Of a stretch of 59,685 nucleotides of DNA, positions 32,321-39,940 are shown piece by piece (positions within the stretch are counted from its first letter, which is position 1; each line of letters begins with the position of its first letter). This DNA is from a virus. The position numbers and the translations under genes were made by a program. The stretch is taken from the IMG/VR virus record IMGVR_UViG_3300028400_000156, positions 1 to 59,685 of that record; one strand, given 5' to 3'. Under the pieces are notes generated by a model that was not told where the DNA came from, ran no database searches, and saw only the letters and a program-made list of their open reading frames with translations.

Positions 32321-32902
32321 TCATTGGCCGAACACCCGCTCCAGATATTCGGAGTACGCGGGCGTGGTTATCCCGATCTGGACCAGGGCGACGGCGGTAC
32401 CGCGCAGTTTCTGGTGGACCTCCACCGCGATGTATTGCGGATCTTGCCACCAACTCGGCAGCATCGGCACGAAGCCAATGTGCTCGAAGGTGGATACCTT
32501 CCGGACAGACCCATCCGGCTGGGCCTGCTCGACGGAGCGCCGCTCGGTCACGGCACGCAGGGGGAGGACGCCCTTCCGCGTCAGCGCCTCACTCAGCGCC
32601 TCACTCAGCGCCACGGTCAGGCCGAAATGGCCCCCAATCATGGCAGCCGGCGCGGCCATCTCATCGACCCAGCCGGCGATGTCGGCAGCCCGATCCTCGA
32701 GTGATGGGGGGATATCATACATCGGCGGAATCGTCAGCATCCAGCTGAGATCATCCGGCGCGCGGGTTTCCCAGTCGGCGGGGTCACCCTCAGTCCCGGC
32801 CAGCCATTCGCTGTGACCGAGGAACTCGTCGTGCCACTCCACGACGCCCGCCTGGATCTGGGTGTCAGTGGCGCGGTGCTGGGTCAGGTTGATGATCCTC
32901 AT
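32321..32902 (-). CDS. Conserved phage/bacterial protein of unknown function
   Basis: A 193-aa product starting MRIINLTQHRATDTQIQAGV, a start motif (INLTQHxAT) I recall from small uncharacterised proteins in many phages and bacteria. The second half may be Rossmann-like (AAMIGGHFGLTVALSEAL, GTAVALVQIGITTPAYSEYL). The ALSEALSEAL segment is coded by a 12-bp tandem repeat near 32580-32612. It is the second gene of the early unit. Function is unknown. Confidence 0.6.
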   Translation of the reverse strand: MRIINLTQHRATDTQIQAGVVEWHDEFLGHSEWLAGTEGDPADWETRAPDDLSWMLTIPPMYDIPPSLEDRAADIAGWVDEMAAPAAMIGGHFGLTVALSEALSEALTRKGVLPLRAVTERRSVEQAQPDGSVRKVSTFEHIGFVPMLPSWWQDPQYIAVEVHQKLRGTAVALVQIGITTPAYSEYLERVFGQ

Positions 32903-32921
32903 GTCGTCTCCTCGAATCGGC

Positions 32922-32971
32922 GATGCAACATTGCATCATCAAACACCCTCGACGAAGGCGCTTGATGATGC
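32922..32971 (-). promoter_or_regulatory. Leader hairpins upstream of the 193-aa gene
   Basis: GCATCATCAA 32933-32942 pairs with TTGATGATGC 32962-32971. A shorter palindrome GATGCAA-CA-TTGCATC (32922-32937) is nested with it, so two folds compete. A similar hairpin stands the same distance before the next gene upstream (33613-33653). Confidence 0.5.
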
Positions 32972-32979
32972 GGTCACTT

Positions 32980-33019
32980 CCCTGTGACCTTGTGGCCGCG
33001 TGGCCTAGTGCTTCGTGGC
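32980..33019 (-). repeat. Octamer tract, five units, over a stop codon
   Basis: CCCTGTGA, CCTTGTGG, CCGCGTGG, CCTAGTGC, TTCGTGGC on the + strand. The tract spans the last codons and TAG stop of the 191-aa gene (ATKH*), so unit changes would alter its C-terminus. Confidence 0.65.
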
Positions 33020-33580
33020 GTTGGCCGCCTCGGCCTCGGCCTCGGCCTCGGCCTTCGCACGGGCGGCGAGGAGTTCGCCGGGCGTGGTGACCTTTTCGTC
33101 CTCGGTGCTGAGGTTCTCAGCCTCCAAGAACTCAGCGACAACCGTCGCGAAGCCCAGGGCGACGGACTCTTCGACTTCGCCGCTCTTAGCGGCCTTCATG
33201 GCGCGCTGCACCAGCCGCGAGGCGGCCGCGACAAGATCGAATTCCTTGTGGACGCTATCCGCCTTGAAGCTGTCCCATCGGACAGCCTTCGCCTGTTCGA
33301 GCAGGGCCTGCGCCGGCTTCGTGCCGGCATCCTTGCGGAAGATGGTCTGCTTGTCCTCACGGGCGAACTCACCCTTCATGAAAACGCTCAGGTACTGGCG
33401 CAACTTGGCGCCACCGATCTTCGGCATTGCGTCCACGAGGGAGCACGCCAGCGAGCTGTCGCCGTGGTCCTTGTAGTGTTCGATCACGGCCACGGCCGTT
33501 TTCTGGACGTGGTTCACGAACGATGCGCCGCGACGGGATACGGACTGGATCATTTTTTCAATCTCTTTGCGAGTGGCCAT
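33005..33580 (-). CDS. Early phage protein of unknown function
   Basis: A 191-aa, mostly helical protein (MATRKEIEKMIQSVSRRGAS...) with an acidic repeat end (AEAEAEAEAA) coded by a short GAGGCC-like repeat. RBS AGAGGAA precedes ATG 33580. It is the first gene of the early unit and therefore likely among the first expressed. Many first early phage proteins counter host functions, but nothing in the sequence shows a specific role. Confidence 0.6.
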   Translation of the reverse strand: MATRKEIEKMIQSVSRRGASFVNHVQKTAVAVIEHYKDHGDSSLACSLVDAMPKIGGAKLRQYLSVFMKGEFAREDKQTIFRKDAGTKPAQALLEQAKAVRWDSFKADSVHKEFDLVAAASRLVQRAMKAAKSGEVEESVALGFATVVAEFLEAENLSTEDEKVTTPGELLAARAKAEAEAEAEAANATKH

Positions 33581-34183
33581 TTTGTTTTCCTCTTTCAGGT
33601 TCGACGCAACATCGCGCCTTGATGATCTCTCACGGAAAGCCCATCAAGGCGCGCCCTCACAAGGAAGGCGCGCCAGTCAAGCATGCCGGAATTGCGATGT
33701 GTCACCGTCAGGCACAGTGTGACCCGTACCTGACGCGCGCGCTGTTAAGCCTACGCCATCGCTCACCGGCATGGCCGATTCGCTTTTTCGGCAGTCTCGA
33801 CTGTTCAGGCGATGTATGCACATCGCGGCCTTGTCATTTGTGACTGCGCCCGTGGCCCTCACGGGATAGATCGGCGCTGGCATTCAAGGCGTCATCAAGT
33901 GTCCTGCATCCGGCATGACGCCGTGGCCTTGTGCGCGGGGCAGTCGGTCGCTATTCAGCTATTCCGCCCCACTCGCGCTCCTTGAGTGTCCCGACGATGG
34001 CCTGTGAATCAGGGAGACCTGCCGGCTACATGCGCGCCACCGATGGAAGTCAGCTTGTGCGCCTCAAGTGTAGATCCTGCGTTCCTTGCAACTATAGGGG
34101 TCAAGCGGCTAGGACGGGGGGGTGGGGGCGTCGCGCGGTGGCGGGGGGTATCCCCCCTCTTATCTCACCCACGAGGTCACGAG
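33581..34183. other. Divergent control region between early and late units
   Basis: About 600 bp without a convincing gene. It holds a perfect 12-bp stem CGCGCCTTGATG (33613-33624) with its complement at 33642-33653, GGCGTCAT/ATGACGCC (33888-33895 with 33915-33922), GTCAGG/CCTGAC (33707-33712 with 33729-33734) and GGGGGG-TAT-CCCCCC (34143-34157). Two octamers (CCCACGAG, GTCACGAG; 34168-34183) directly border the late promoter. The region probably carries leaders and promoters for both units. Confidence 0.5.
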
Positions 34184-34211
34184 TTGTTTTCATAACATAC
34201 ACACGTTATAC
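34184..34211 (+). promoter_or_regulatory. Late promoter with overlapping operator (site 6)
   Basis: TTGTTT (34184-34189), a 16-bp spacer and TTATAC (34206-34211) form a sigma70-like promoter. The palindrome TAACATACACACGTTA (34193-34208) covers the spacer and part of the -10 box, so a bound protein would block or redirect RNA polymerase. The likely start site, about 34218, is almost at the ATG at 34220, so the first late mRNA could be leaderless. Confidence 0.6.
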
Positions 34212-34219
34212 TCTCACCC

Positions 34220-34489
34220 ATGACGACGATCACAGAAGACCGTTACATCGCGATCTACGCCATGGAGAGCGCACCCAGCCACCAGGACAAGTCGAAATCC
34301 CTGACGTGGTTCACAGCGGGCGTATTCGTTACAGAGTCCGAGGCTGTACTCAACCTCATGACCATGCAAAGCATGGCCTATTTCAAGATCATGAAAGTGC
34401 CGCTCCCCGTTGCCACGACGCCAGCCGAGCGAATTACTGACGATGCCATGCCGAAGACCACGTTGGAACGTCTGCCAGGAGGAAACTGA
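34220..34489 (+). CDS. First gene of late unit, unknown function
   Basis: An 89-aa product (MTTITEDRYIAIYAMESAPS...) with a mixed alpha/beta composition and the peptide VATTPAER, encoded by octamer-like DNA (34412-34427), like the ATTPRR of the array proteins. No RBS can be seen because the promoter -10 box lies 9 bp upstream. It shares one base with the RHH gene start. Function is unknown; a role in switching to late expression is possible. Confidence 0.5.
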   Translation: MTTITEDRYIAIYAMESAPSHQDKSKSLTWFTAGVFVTESEAVLNLMTMQSMAYFKIMKVPLPVATTPAERITDDAMPKTTLERLPGGN

Positions 34490-34674
34490 TGGCCAAGCAA
34501 CCCACCGGAAAGAAGCGGATTAACTTCTATGTGCCGGAGAAACACCTCGAAATTGCCGCACAGATGGCGAGGCACCGCGGCATAACCGTGTCAGAACTCC
34601 TTCGGTGGTGTATCCTTCAGGGGTTGAGAATTGCCGCCAACGAGGACCGGGTAACCAACCCAAGCAATGAGTAG
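34489..34674 (+). CDS. Ribbon-helix-helix DNA-binding protein
   Basis: A 61-aa protein with the Arc/MetJ-type pattern: a basic start, the strand RINFYVPEKHLE, helix AAQMARHRG and helix TVSELLRWCILQGLRI. RBS AGGAGG precedes ATG 34489. RHH proteins bind palindromic operators as dimers, often cooperatively on neighbouring sites. With one operator overlapping its own promoter it is the best candidate to recognise the 16-bp palindrome. Confidence 0.75.
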   Translation: MAKQPTGKKRINFYVPEKHLEIAAQMARHRGITVSELLRWCILQGLRIAANEDRVTNPSNE

Positions 34675-35128
34675 CCTGACCCCGATATCCATTGATCCGG
34701 AGAACCTGAGCTCCCAGCTCGCCTATGATGTGGCGAGCAAACTGCTGACGGTCGACGATATCCTCGTGAAGTATGAACTCACGCGCGAGGAGTTCATGCG
34801 GTTGGTGAAAACCGATGAGTTCAAGAAGCTCTATGCCGAGGCGAAGCTGGCCTGGGAAGGAGATGCCAAGGCGCGCATCCAGGCCAAGGCGGCGATGGCG
34901 GTGGAGGACTCACTGCTGACCGTCCACAGCATGCTGGTCAACGATATGGTGCCAGCCACGGCGCGGCTTGAAGCCTTCAAACAGCTCAAATCCATCGCTG
35001 GGGTCGAGCCCGACAAGAAGGAAACAGGCACCGGCGCCCACGTCGCCATCTCGATCAATCTTGGCGATGCCGGTGGAACGACCATCGAGGCCACGGCGAC
35101 ACCAATAGCCTCCGATGACAGCACCTGA
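34667..35128 (+). CDS. Terminase small subunit
   Basis: A 153-aa protein in the classic position directly before the large subunit. It has a helix-turn-helix-like N-terminal part (LLTVDDILVKYELTREEF), a central helical region (KARIQAKAAMAVEDSLLTVH; MVPATARLEAFKQLKSIAG) and a flexible C-terminus. TerS binds pac/cos DNA and regulates TerL. It overlaps the RHH gene by 8 nt and its stop shares a base with the TerL ATG. Confidence 0.75.
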   Translation: MSSLTPISIDPENLSSQLAYDVASKLLTVDDILVKYELTREEFMRLVKTDEFKKLYAEAKLAWEGDAKARIQAKAAMAVEDSLLTVHSMLVNDMVPATARLEAFKQLKSIAGVEPDKKETGTGAHVAISINLGDAGGTTIEATATPIASDDST

Positions 35129-36525
35129 TGGCTGGTGATTTCACGTTTGACTACACCCCGCCGCCGACGCTCAGACGCATGATGCTGTCGGACGCCCGGG
35201 TGCGGGTGGTGCGTGGCCCAGTGGGTTCGGGCAAGACGACAGCGATGATTATGGAGCTGTTGCGACGTGCCGCGGCGCAGGCACCTGGCCCCGACGGCGT
35301 GCGGCGATCCCGTGGCGTCGTGGTGCGCAACACCCTGCCCCAGCTCAAATCCACCTGTCTCGAGTCCATAATGACCCTGCTCGGGCCCATAGCGCGGTAC
35401 AGGGCCAGTGACCATATCGTGCAGATCCGGGCGGGTGACATTCACTCGGACTGGCTGTTGTTGCCGCTCGACACTGCCGAGAACGTGCAGCGGCTGCTCT
35501 CCCTGGAGCTCACCTTCGGCTGGATATCCGAGGTGCGGGAAGTGGACCCGCAGATCGCCATGGACGTGTACTCGCGGCTGGGGCGGTATCCGTCGAAGGC
35601 CATCGTGCCGCCGACGTGGTATGGCCTCGTGATGGAGACCAACTCGTTCTCGGAGGACTCGCCGTGGAACGAGCTGCTGGAGCACAACCTGCCTGACAAC
35701 TGGGAGTATTTCATCCAGCCATCGGGCCTCTCGCCGGAGGCGGAGAACGTGGAGAACCTCCCGCCGGACTACTACAAGGACATGGTGGCGTCCAACACGC
35801 CGGAGTGGGTGGAGCAGTACGTCGAGAACAAGGTCACGCCGTCACTCAGTGGCCAGGCGGTCTACAAGGAGTCCTGGGTCGATGACTTCCATACGGCGCG
35901 GGGGCTCACCACATCGCCGGGCATGCCGCTCATCGTCGGCATGGACTTCGCCCGGTGGCCGGCCGCGGTCATCACGCAGCTCGACAATCGCGGGTCGCTG
36001 CGGGTGTTCAAGGAGCTGGAGCACGAGAACTGCGGCGTGGAGAAATTTGTCGACGAGGACTTGTTGCCGACGCTCATGGAGGACGAACGGTTCCGGTCCA
36101 AGTCCATACTGGTCGTGGGCGACCCGTCGGGCGTGAGCCGGGGGGAGATCGGCGAGGAGTCGGTGTTCGACATGCTCAAGCGCAAGGGGTTTTCGGCGGC
36201 GCCGGCGATGACCAATAACATCCAGCCGCGCATACGTGCCGTCGAGAAGTACCTGTTGCAGCAGCGCTCGGGCAAGGCGGCACTGCTGGTGGACCGTGAC
36301 GGATGCCCCAAACTCATACAGGGCTTCCGTGGGGAGTACCGGTACAAGAGAAAACGGGGGTCTGGCGTTATGGATACGAAGCCCGACAAGACGAACCGGC
36401 CATTTGCTGACTTGCATGACGCCCTGCAGTACGCCTGCCTGGGTACATCCAAGCAGATACTGGGCCGCGTGATGGTCAGATCGCGCGAGCCGGAGCGTCC
36501 GCCGCCCATAGCGAGCTGGACTTGA
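35128..36525 (+). CDS. Terminase large subunit
   Basis: The 465-aa DNA packaging motor. N-terminal ATPase: Walker A GPVGSGKTT near residue 31-39, with GWISEVREVD as probable Walker B/catalytic Glu. C-terminal RNase H-like nuclease: LIVGMDFAR near 270, VVGDPSGVSRGE near 330 and FADLHDALQYACLG near 430 supply the metal-binding Asp residues. It cuts and pumps phage DNA through the portal. Two octamer-like units lie inside its 5' part. Confidence 0.88.
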   Translation: MAGDFTFDYTPPPTLRRMMLSDARVRVVRGPVGSGKTTAMIMELLRRAAAQAPGPDGVRRSRGVVVRNTLPQLKSTCLESIMTLLGPIARYRASDHIVQIRAGDIHSDWLLLPLDTAENVQRLLSLELTFGWISEVREVDPQIAMDVYSRLGRYPSKAIVPPTWYGLVMETNSFSEDSPWNELLEHNLPDNWEYFIQPSGLSPEAENVENLPPDYYKDMVASNTPEWVEQYVENKVTPSLSGQAVYKESWVDDFHTARGLTTSPGMPLIVGMDFARWPAAVITQLDNRGSLRVFKELEHENCGVEKFVDEDLLPTLMEDERFRSKSILVVGDPSGVSRGEIGEESVFDMLKRKGFSAAPAMTNNIQPRIRAVEKYLLQQRSGKAALLVDRDGCPKLIQGFRGEYRYKRKRGSGVMDTKPDKTNRPFADLHDALQYACLGTSKQILGRVMVRSREPERPPPIASWT

Positions 36526-36548
36526 CATGGCCTCGTGGCTACTATAGC
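36522..36548 (+). promoter_or_regulatory. Possible promoter before portal gene
   Basis: A consensus -35 TTGACA (36522-36527) overlaps the TerL stop; TATAGC (36543-36548) is a fair -10 box but the spacer is only 15 bp and contains a CCTCGTGG octamer. Confidence 0.3.
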
Positions 36549-36577
36549 TGCGAGCAAACCCACCTGGAGTCACCACC

Positions 36578-38557
36578 TTGGCCATTTTCACTCCTGTGCA
36601 GGGCACGGCAGACGTAGCACTCGATGCCGAGGCCACTCCGCAGCCGGAGCCCATAACCGGGCTGGCGGCGTTTATTCGTGAGCGATTTTCCGAGTTTCGC
36701 AACCACCGGGACTCAGAGGGGATCAGCGACAGGCTGGTGTCTTCCCTCAGACAGTACAACGGCGAGTATTCCGAGGACAAGCTGCAGAGTATTCGGCAGT
36801 TCGGCGGGTCCGAGGTGTTTGCCCGGCTCACCACGGTGAAGTGTCGCGGCGCCACGGCGTTGCTCCGGGACGTGTTCCTCGGCGCGGAGCGCACGTGGGC
36901 GCTGGCGCCGTCACCAGTACCAACTCTGCCGGAGGATGTCCTGCAGTCGGTCGACCAACTCCTGGCCACGGAGATGCTCGCCGCGGCGCAGCAGGGCGTG
37001 CAGGTGGACCCGCAGCAGGTGCTCGACAGGCGCGATGCGCTCATAGCCGCTGCCGAGAAGGCTGCCGTGCGTCGGGCCAAGGACGAAGCCCGGGAGGCGG
37101 AGACCTACATCGACGACATCCTGCGCGAGGGGGGCTTCTACACGGCACTCAGCGACTTTTTGGTCGACCTGCCCATATTCCCCTACGCCGTGCTCAAGGG
37201 CCCCGTAGTGCGGCTAGTGCCGAAAATCAAGTGGGTGAATGGTGCCGTGACCATGCAGCAAGTGCCGCGGATGCACTGGGTTCGGGTATCTCCGGACAAT
37301 GTGTGGTTCACGCCCGGGGCCGGCACGCTGGAGGATGCCTCCGTCATCGAGCGTATCAAGGTGTCGCGGGCCGAGCTCAACGGGCTCCTGGGCCTGCCCG
37401 GCTACTTCGAGGACGCCGTGCGCGCGGTGCTCAACGACTACGACAAGGGACTCACGGACTGGCTCTCGCGCATCGACCAGGAGATGTCGGACCTGCAGGA
37501 CAAGGAGAGTCCGGTCACCAACACCTCCGAACTCATTGACTCACTGGAGTTTCATGGCCCGGTCAAGGGCTCCTACCTCGTAGAGCTTGGATTCACCAAG
37601 GGCCAGGTGCCCGACCCCGACCGCGACTACCACGTGACGGCGTGGCTGATTGGCCGGCACGTCATCAAGGTGCAGATCAACCCCAATCCGCGGGCGGCCA
37701 AGCCCTATTACACCACGGCGTTCGAGCAGGTGCCGGGGTCCATCACTGGCCATGGCATCCCGGAAATCATCAACGATGTGCAGGATGTGGCCAACGCCTG
37801 CATGCGCTCGATGGTCAACAACATGAGCATCTCCTCCGGCCCGCAGGTGGCCATAAACGAGGATCGGCTCTCGGCATCGACGGACGCCAACTCGCTCTAC
37901 CCCTGGAAACGCTGGCGGTTTACGTCAGACCCCATGGGCACGGCGGCGCCACCCATCGAGTTCTTCCAGCCCAAGTCCAACGCGGCTGAGTTGCTGGCCA
38001 TCTACAAGGAGATGCAGAATGTGGCGGACGAGACTTCGGCCATTCCGCGATATGTCACTGGCTCGGAGAAGGTCGGTGGCGCGGCGTCAACGGCGTCCGG
38101 CCTGGCCATGCTCATGAACAATGCGTCGAAAGTGCTGCAGAACGTGGCGGCGTCCATCGACCAGAACGTCATCTCGCCGGTCCTGCGTAACCTCTACGAC
38201 ATGCTGATGCTCACCGATGCCTCCGGGCGGTTCCGTGGTGACGAGAACATTATCGTGCGCGGCGTCACCGTGGCGCAGCAGAAGGAGACCAATCGGGCCC
38301 GCCGCCTCGAGTTCCTGCAGCTCACGGCCAACCCGCTCGACATGGAGATTATCGGCCCGGCCAACCGGGCGAAAATCCTGTCTTCAATTGCTGAAGACCT
38401 GGGCCTTGCCGGTGAGGATATTGTCCGTGATCCTGCAGAGATCGAGCAGGCGCTGGCCAACGCGCAGGAGGCCACGAAGGAAGCCGGCCAGCACATGGCG
38501 CAGACTGACCGACCCAAAGATTCCCAACAAGTCCTACTACCAGGAGGTGCTGCTTGA
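36578..38557 (+). CDS. Portal protein
   Basis: A 659-aa protein right after TerL, with portal-like composition: helical N-terminal part (SDRLVSSLRQYNGEYSED), a central DKESPVTNTSELIDSLEFHG region, YYTTAFEQVPGSITGHGIPE and NNASKVLQNVAASIDQNVIS near the end. It forms the dodecameric channel for DNA at the capsid vertex. The start is TTG, with GGAG nine bases upstream. The size fits podovirus portals. Confidence 0.83.
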   Translation: MAIFTPVQGTADVALDAEATPQPEPITGLAAFIRERFSEFRNHRDSEGISDRLVSSLRQYNGEYSEDKLQSIRQFGGSEVFARLTTVKCRGATALLRDVFLGAERTWALAPSPVPTLPEDVLQSVDQLLATEMLAAAQQGVQVDPQQVLDRRDALIAAAEKAAVRRAKDEAREAETYIDDILREGGFYTALSDFLVDLPIFPYAVLKGPVVRLVPKIKWVNGAVTMQQVPRMHWVRVSPDNVWFTPGAGTLEDASVIERIKVSRAELNGLLGLPGYFEDAVRAVLNDYDKGLTDWLSRIDQEMSDLQDKESPVTNTSELIDSLEFHGPVKGSYLVELGFTKGQVPDPDRDYHVTAWLIGRHVIKVQINPNPRAAKPYYTTAFEQVPGSITGHGIPEIINDVQDVANACMRSMVNNMSISSGPQVAINEDRLSASTDANSLYPWKRWRFTSDPMGTAAPPIEFFQPKSNAAELLAIYKEMQNVADETSAIPRYVTGSEKVGGAASTASGLAMLMNNASKVLQNVAASIDQNVISPVLRNLYDMLMLTDASGRFRGDENIIVRGVTVAQQKETNRARRLEFLQLTANPLDMEIIGPANRAKILSSIAEDLGLAGEDIVRDPAEIEQALANAQEATKEAGQHMAQTDRPKDSQQVLLPGGAA

Positions 38558-38796
38558 TAGACCGATACAAGGCGAGCGAGAAACTACTCAAGGCCATCAT
38601 CGCGCTGGAGCAGTCAGAGGACTTCCGCGTGGTGCTCACTGAGCTTCTCGCAAGCAATCTGGAGGACGCCACCAATACGGCGCTCTTCCATATTCAACCC
38701 GATGTGCGTGAAAGGGCAAGCGGCGAGGCACGATGCCTCACGATGCTCTTGAACACCATCACAACTGCTCGTGAAGAGCTTTCAAAACGTAACTGA
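38554..38796 (+). CDS. Small head-region protein
   Basis: An 80-aa helical product (MIDRYKASEKLLKAIIALEQ...) starting at TTG inside the portal stop (TTGA), with RBS AGGAGG. Its end overlaps the spacer before the scaffold gene. Position suggests a head-assembly accessory protein. No motif was recognised. Confidence 0.55.
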   Translation: MIDRYKASEKLLKAIIALEQSEDFRVVLTELLASNLEDATNTALFHIQPDVRERASGEARCLTMLLNTITTAREELSKRN

Positions 38797-38806
38797 GGAA
38801 TATGCC

Positions 38807-39919
38807 ATGGCACTCCCTGCACAAATCAAGAAACAGGTAAAGAAAGCGAAGAAGATTCATGATGAGGTTTATTCCAATGAACAAGCTGAAAATAGCGATC
38901 CGGCTGCTGAACAAACTCCACCGCCCGGCGCGGAAGGGCAGCCTCTGGCCCAGGTTGGTGATGTTGCAGAAGCGCCCGTGGAGGGCGACGGGAATCCCGA
39001 TGAGCCGGCTGCAGTACCGGACGGCGCGGCTGCCAGTGCCGAAGGACAGACTGCCGGAGATGAGGTTCCGACTGACGGCCAGGGCGAAGAGGTAGATCCG
39101 CGCGAGGACGACCCCGAGTTCTGGAAGCACAAGTACTCCGTCCTCGAAGGCAAGTATCGCGCCGAGGTACCGCGCCTGCACGACCAGAACCGAGAGCTCC
39201 ATGAGCAGCTCAACCGCGTGGAGCAGTTGCTTGCCTCCATGAGCCCGCCCGAGGTCAATGCTCCCGCACCTGTGGAAACGCCGCGGCTGACCGAGGATGA
39301 CGTTGAAGCCTGGGGCAGTGACATGGTCGACTTCGTGAAGCGCGCAGCCGCCGAGATGGTGGCGGAGCAGATCCAGCCCCTGCGCGAGGAGAACGACCAG
39401 CTCAAGGCCATGCTCGGCCAGGTGTCCTCCACCGCGAAGGAGACCGCCCGCGAGGCCATGCTGCGACAGCTGGCTGCGCAAGTGCCTGATTGGGAAGCAC
39501 AAAATGTTGATCCCGGGTTCCTTGCATGGCTGAATGAACCTGATATATACTCAGGAGTAAGCCGGCGGCAGTTGCTGACCGATGCGTTTGAACAGAACCA
39601 CACAGCCCGCGTGGTTGCGCTGTTCAAAGGGTACCAAGCTGAGAATCAGCCCACCGCGACTCCAAGTGCTCCGCAGACGGTTGAACAGGAAACACCCCCT
39701 CAACCGGTTGTGAATATGGACTCGCTCGTGGCTCCGGGAAAACCGAGTCAGGCTTCTGGAGATGCTGAGCAAGGATCAGCCAAGTACTTCACGCAGCAGG
39801 AGATTTCTGCGTTCTATGCGGATGTTCGGTCAGGCAAATATCGCAAGCGACCCGAGTTGAGGCAACAGATCGAGCAGGAAATCTTCGATGCGGTTAATGC
39901 GGGCAGAGTGACACCGTAA
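38807..39919 (+). CDS. Scaffolding protein
   Basis: A 370-aa acidic protein between portal and coat genes. It has a basic start (LPAQIKKQVKKAKKIHDEVY), a long Pro/Ala/Glu-rich disordered region, a coiled coil (LHDQNRELHEQLNRVEQLLA and QPLREENDQLKAMLGQ) and a basic C-terminal helix (VRSGKYRKRPELRQQIEQE), the usual coat-binding end of podovirus scaffolds. ATG 38807 is preferred to the in-frame ATG at 38771, which overlaps the previous gene and has no RBS. Confidence 0.75.
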   Translation: MALPAQIKKQVKKAKKIHDEVYSNEQAENSDPAAEQTPPPGAEGQPLAQVGDVAEAPVEGDGNPDEPAAVPDGAAASAEGQTAGDEVPTDGQGEEVDPREDDPEFWKHKYSVLEGKYRAEVPRLHDQNRELHEQLNRVEQLLASMSPPEVNAPAPVETPRLTEDDVEAWGSDMVDFVKRAAAEMVAEQIQPLREENDQLKAMLGQVSSTAKETAREAMLRQLAAQVPDWEAQNVDPGFLAWLNEPDIYSGVSRRQLLTDAFEQNHTARVVALFKGYQAENQPTATPSAPQTVEQETPPQPVVNMDSLVAPGKPSQASGDAEQGSAKYFTQQEISAFYADVRSGKYRKRPELRQQIEQEIFDAVNAGRVTP

Positions 39920-39940
39920 ACCCAACTCGAGAGCACTATC

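Noticed and set aside
33931-34440. Plus-strand open frame of 169 codons before the late promoter
   Set aside because: It overlaps the promoter and the first late gene in another frame, and its composition (Arg/Cys/Gly-rich) is like random GC-rich DNA.
10764-34674. Reverse transcriptase, retron, DGR or phage RNA polymerase
   Set aside because: No YxDD motif protein, template/variable repeat pair or T7-type RNA polymerase was seen; the polymerase is a family A DNA polymerase.
39539-39555. Palindrome CCTGATATATACTCAGG inside the scaffold gene
   Set aside because: It is a single copy within coding sequence, unrelated to the 16-bp operator; it is likely chance.
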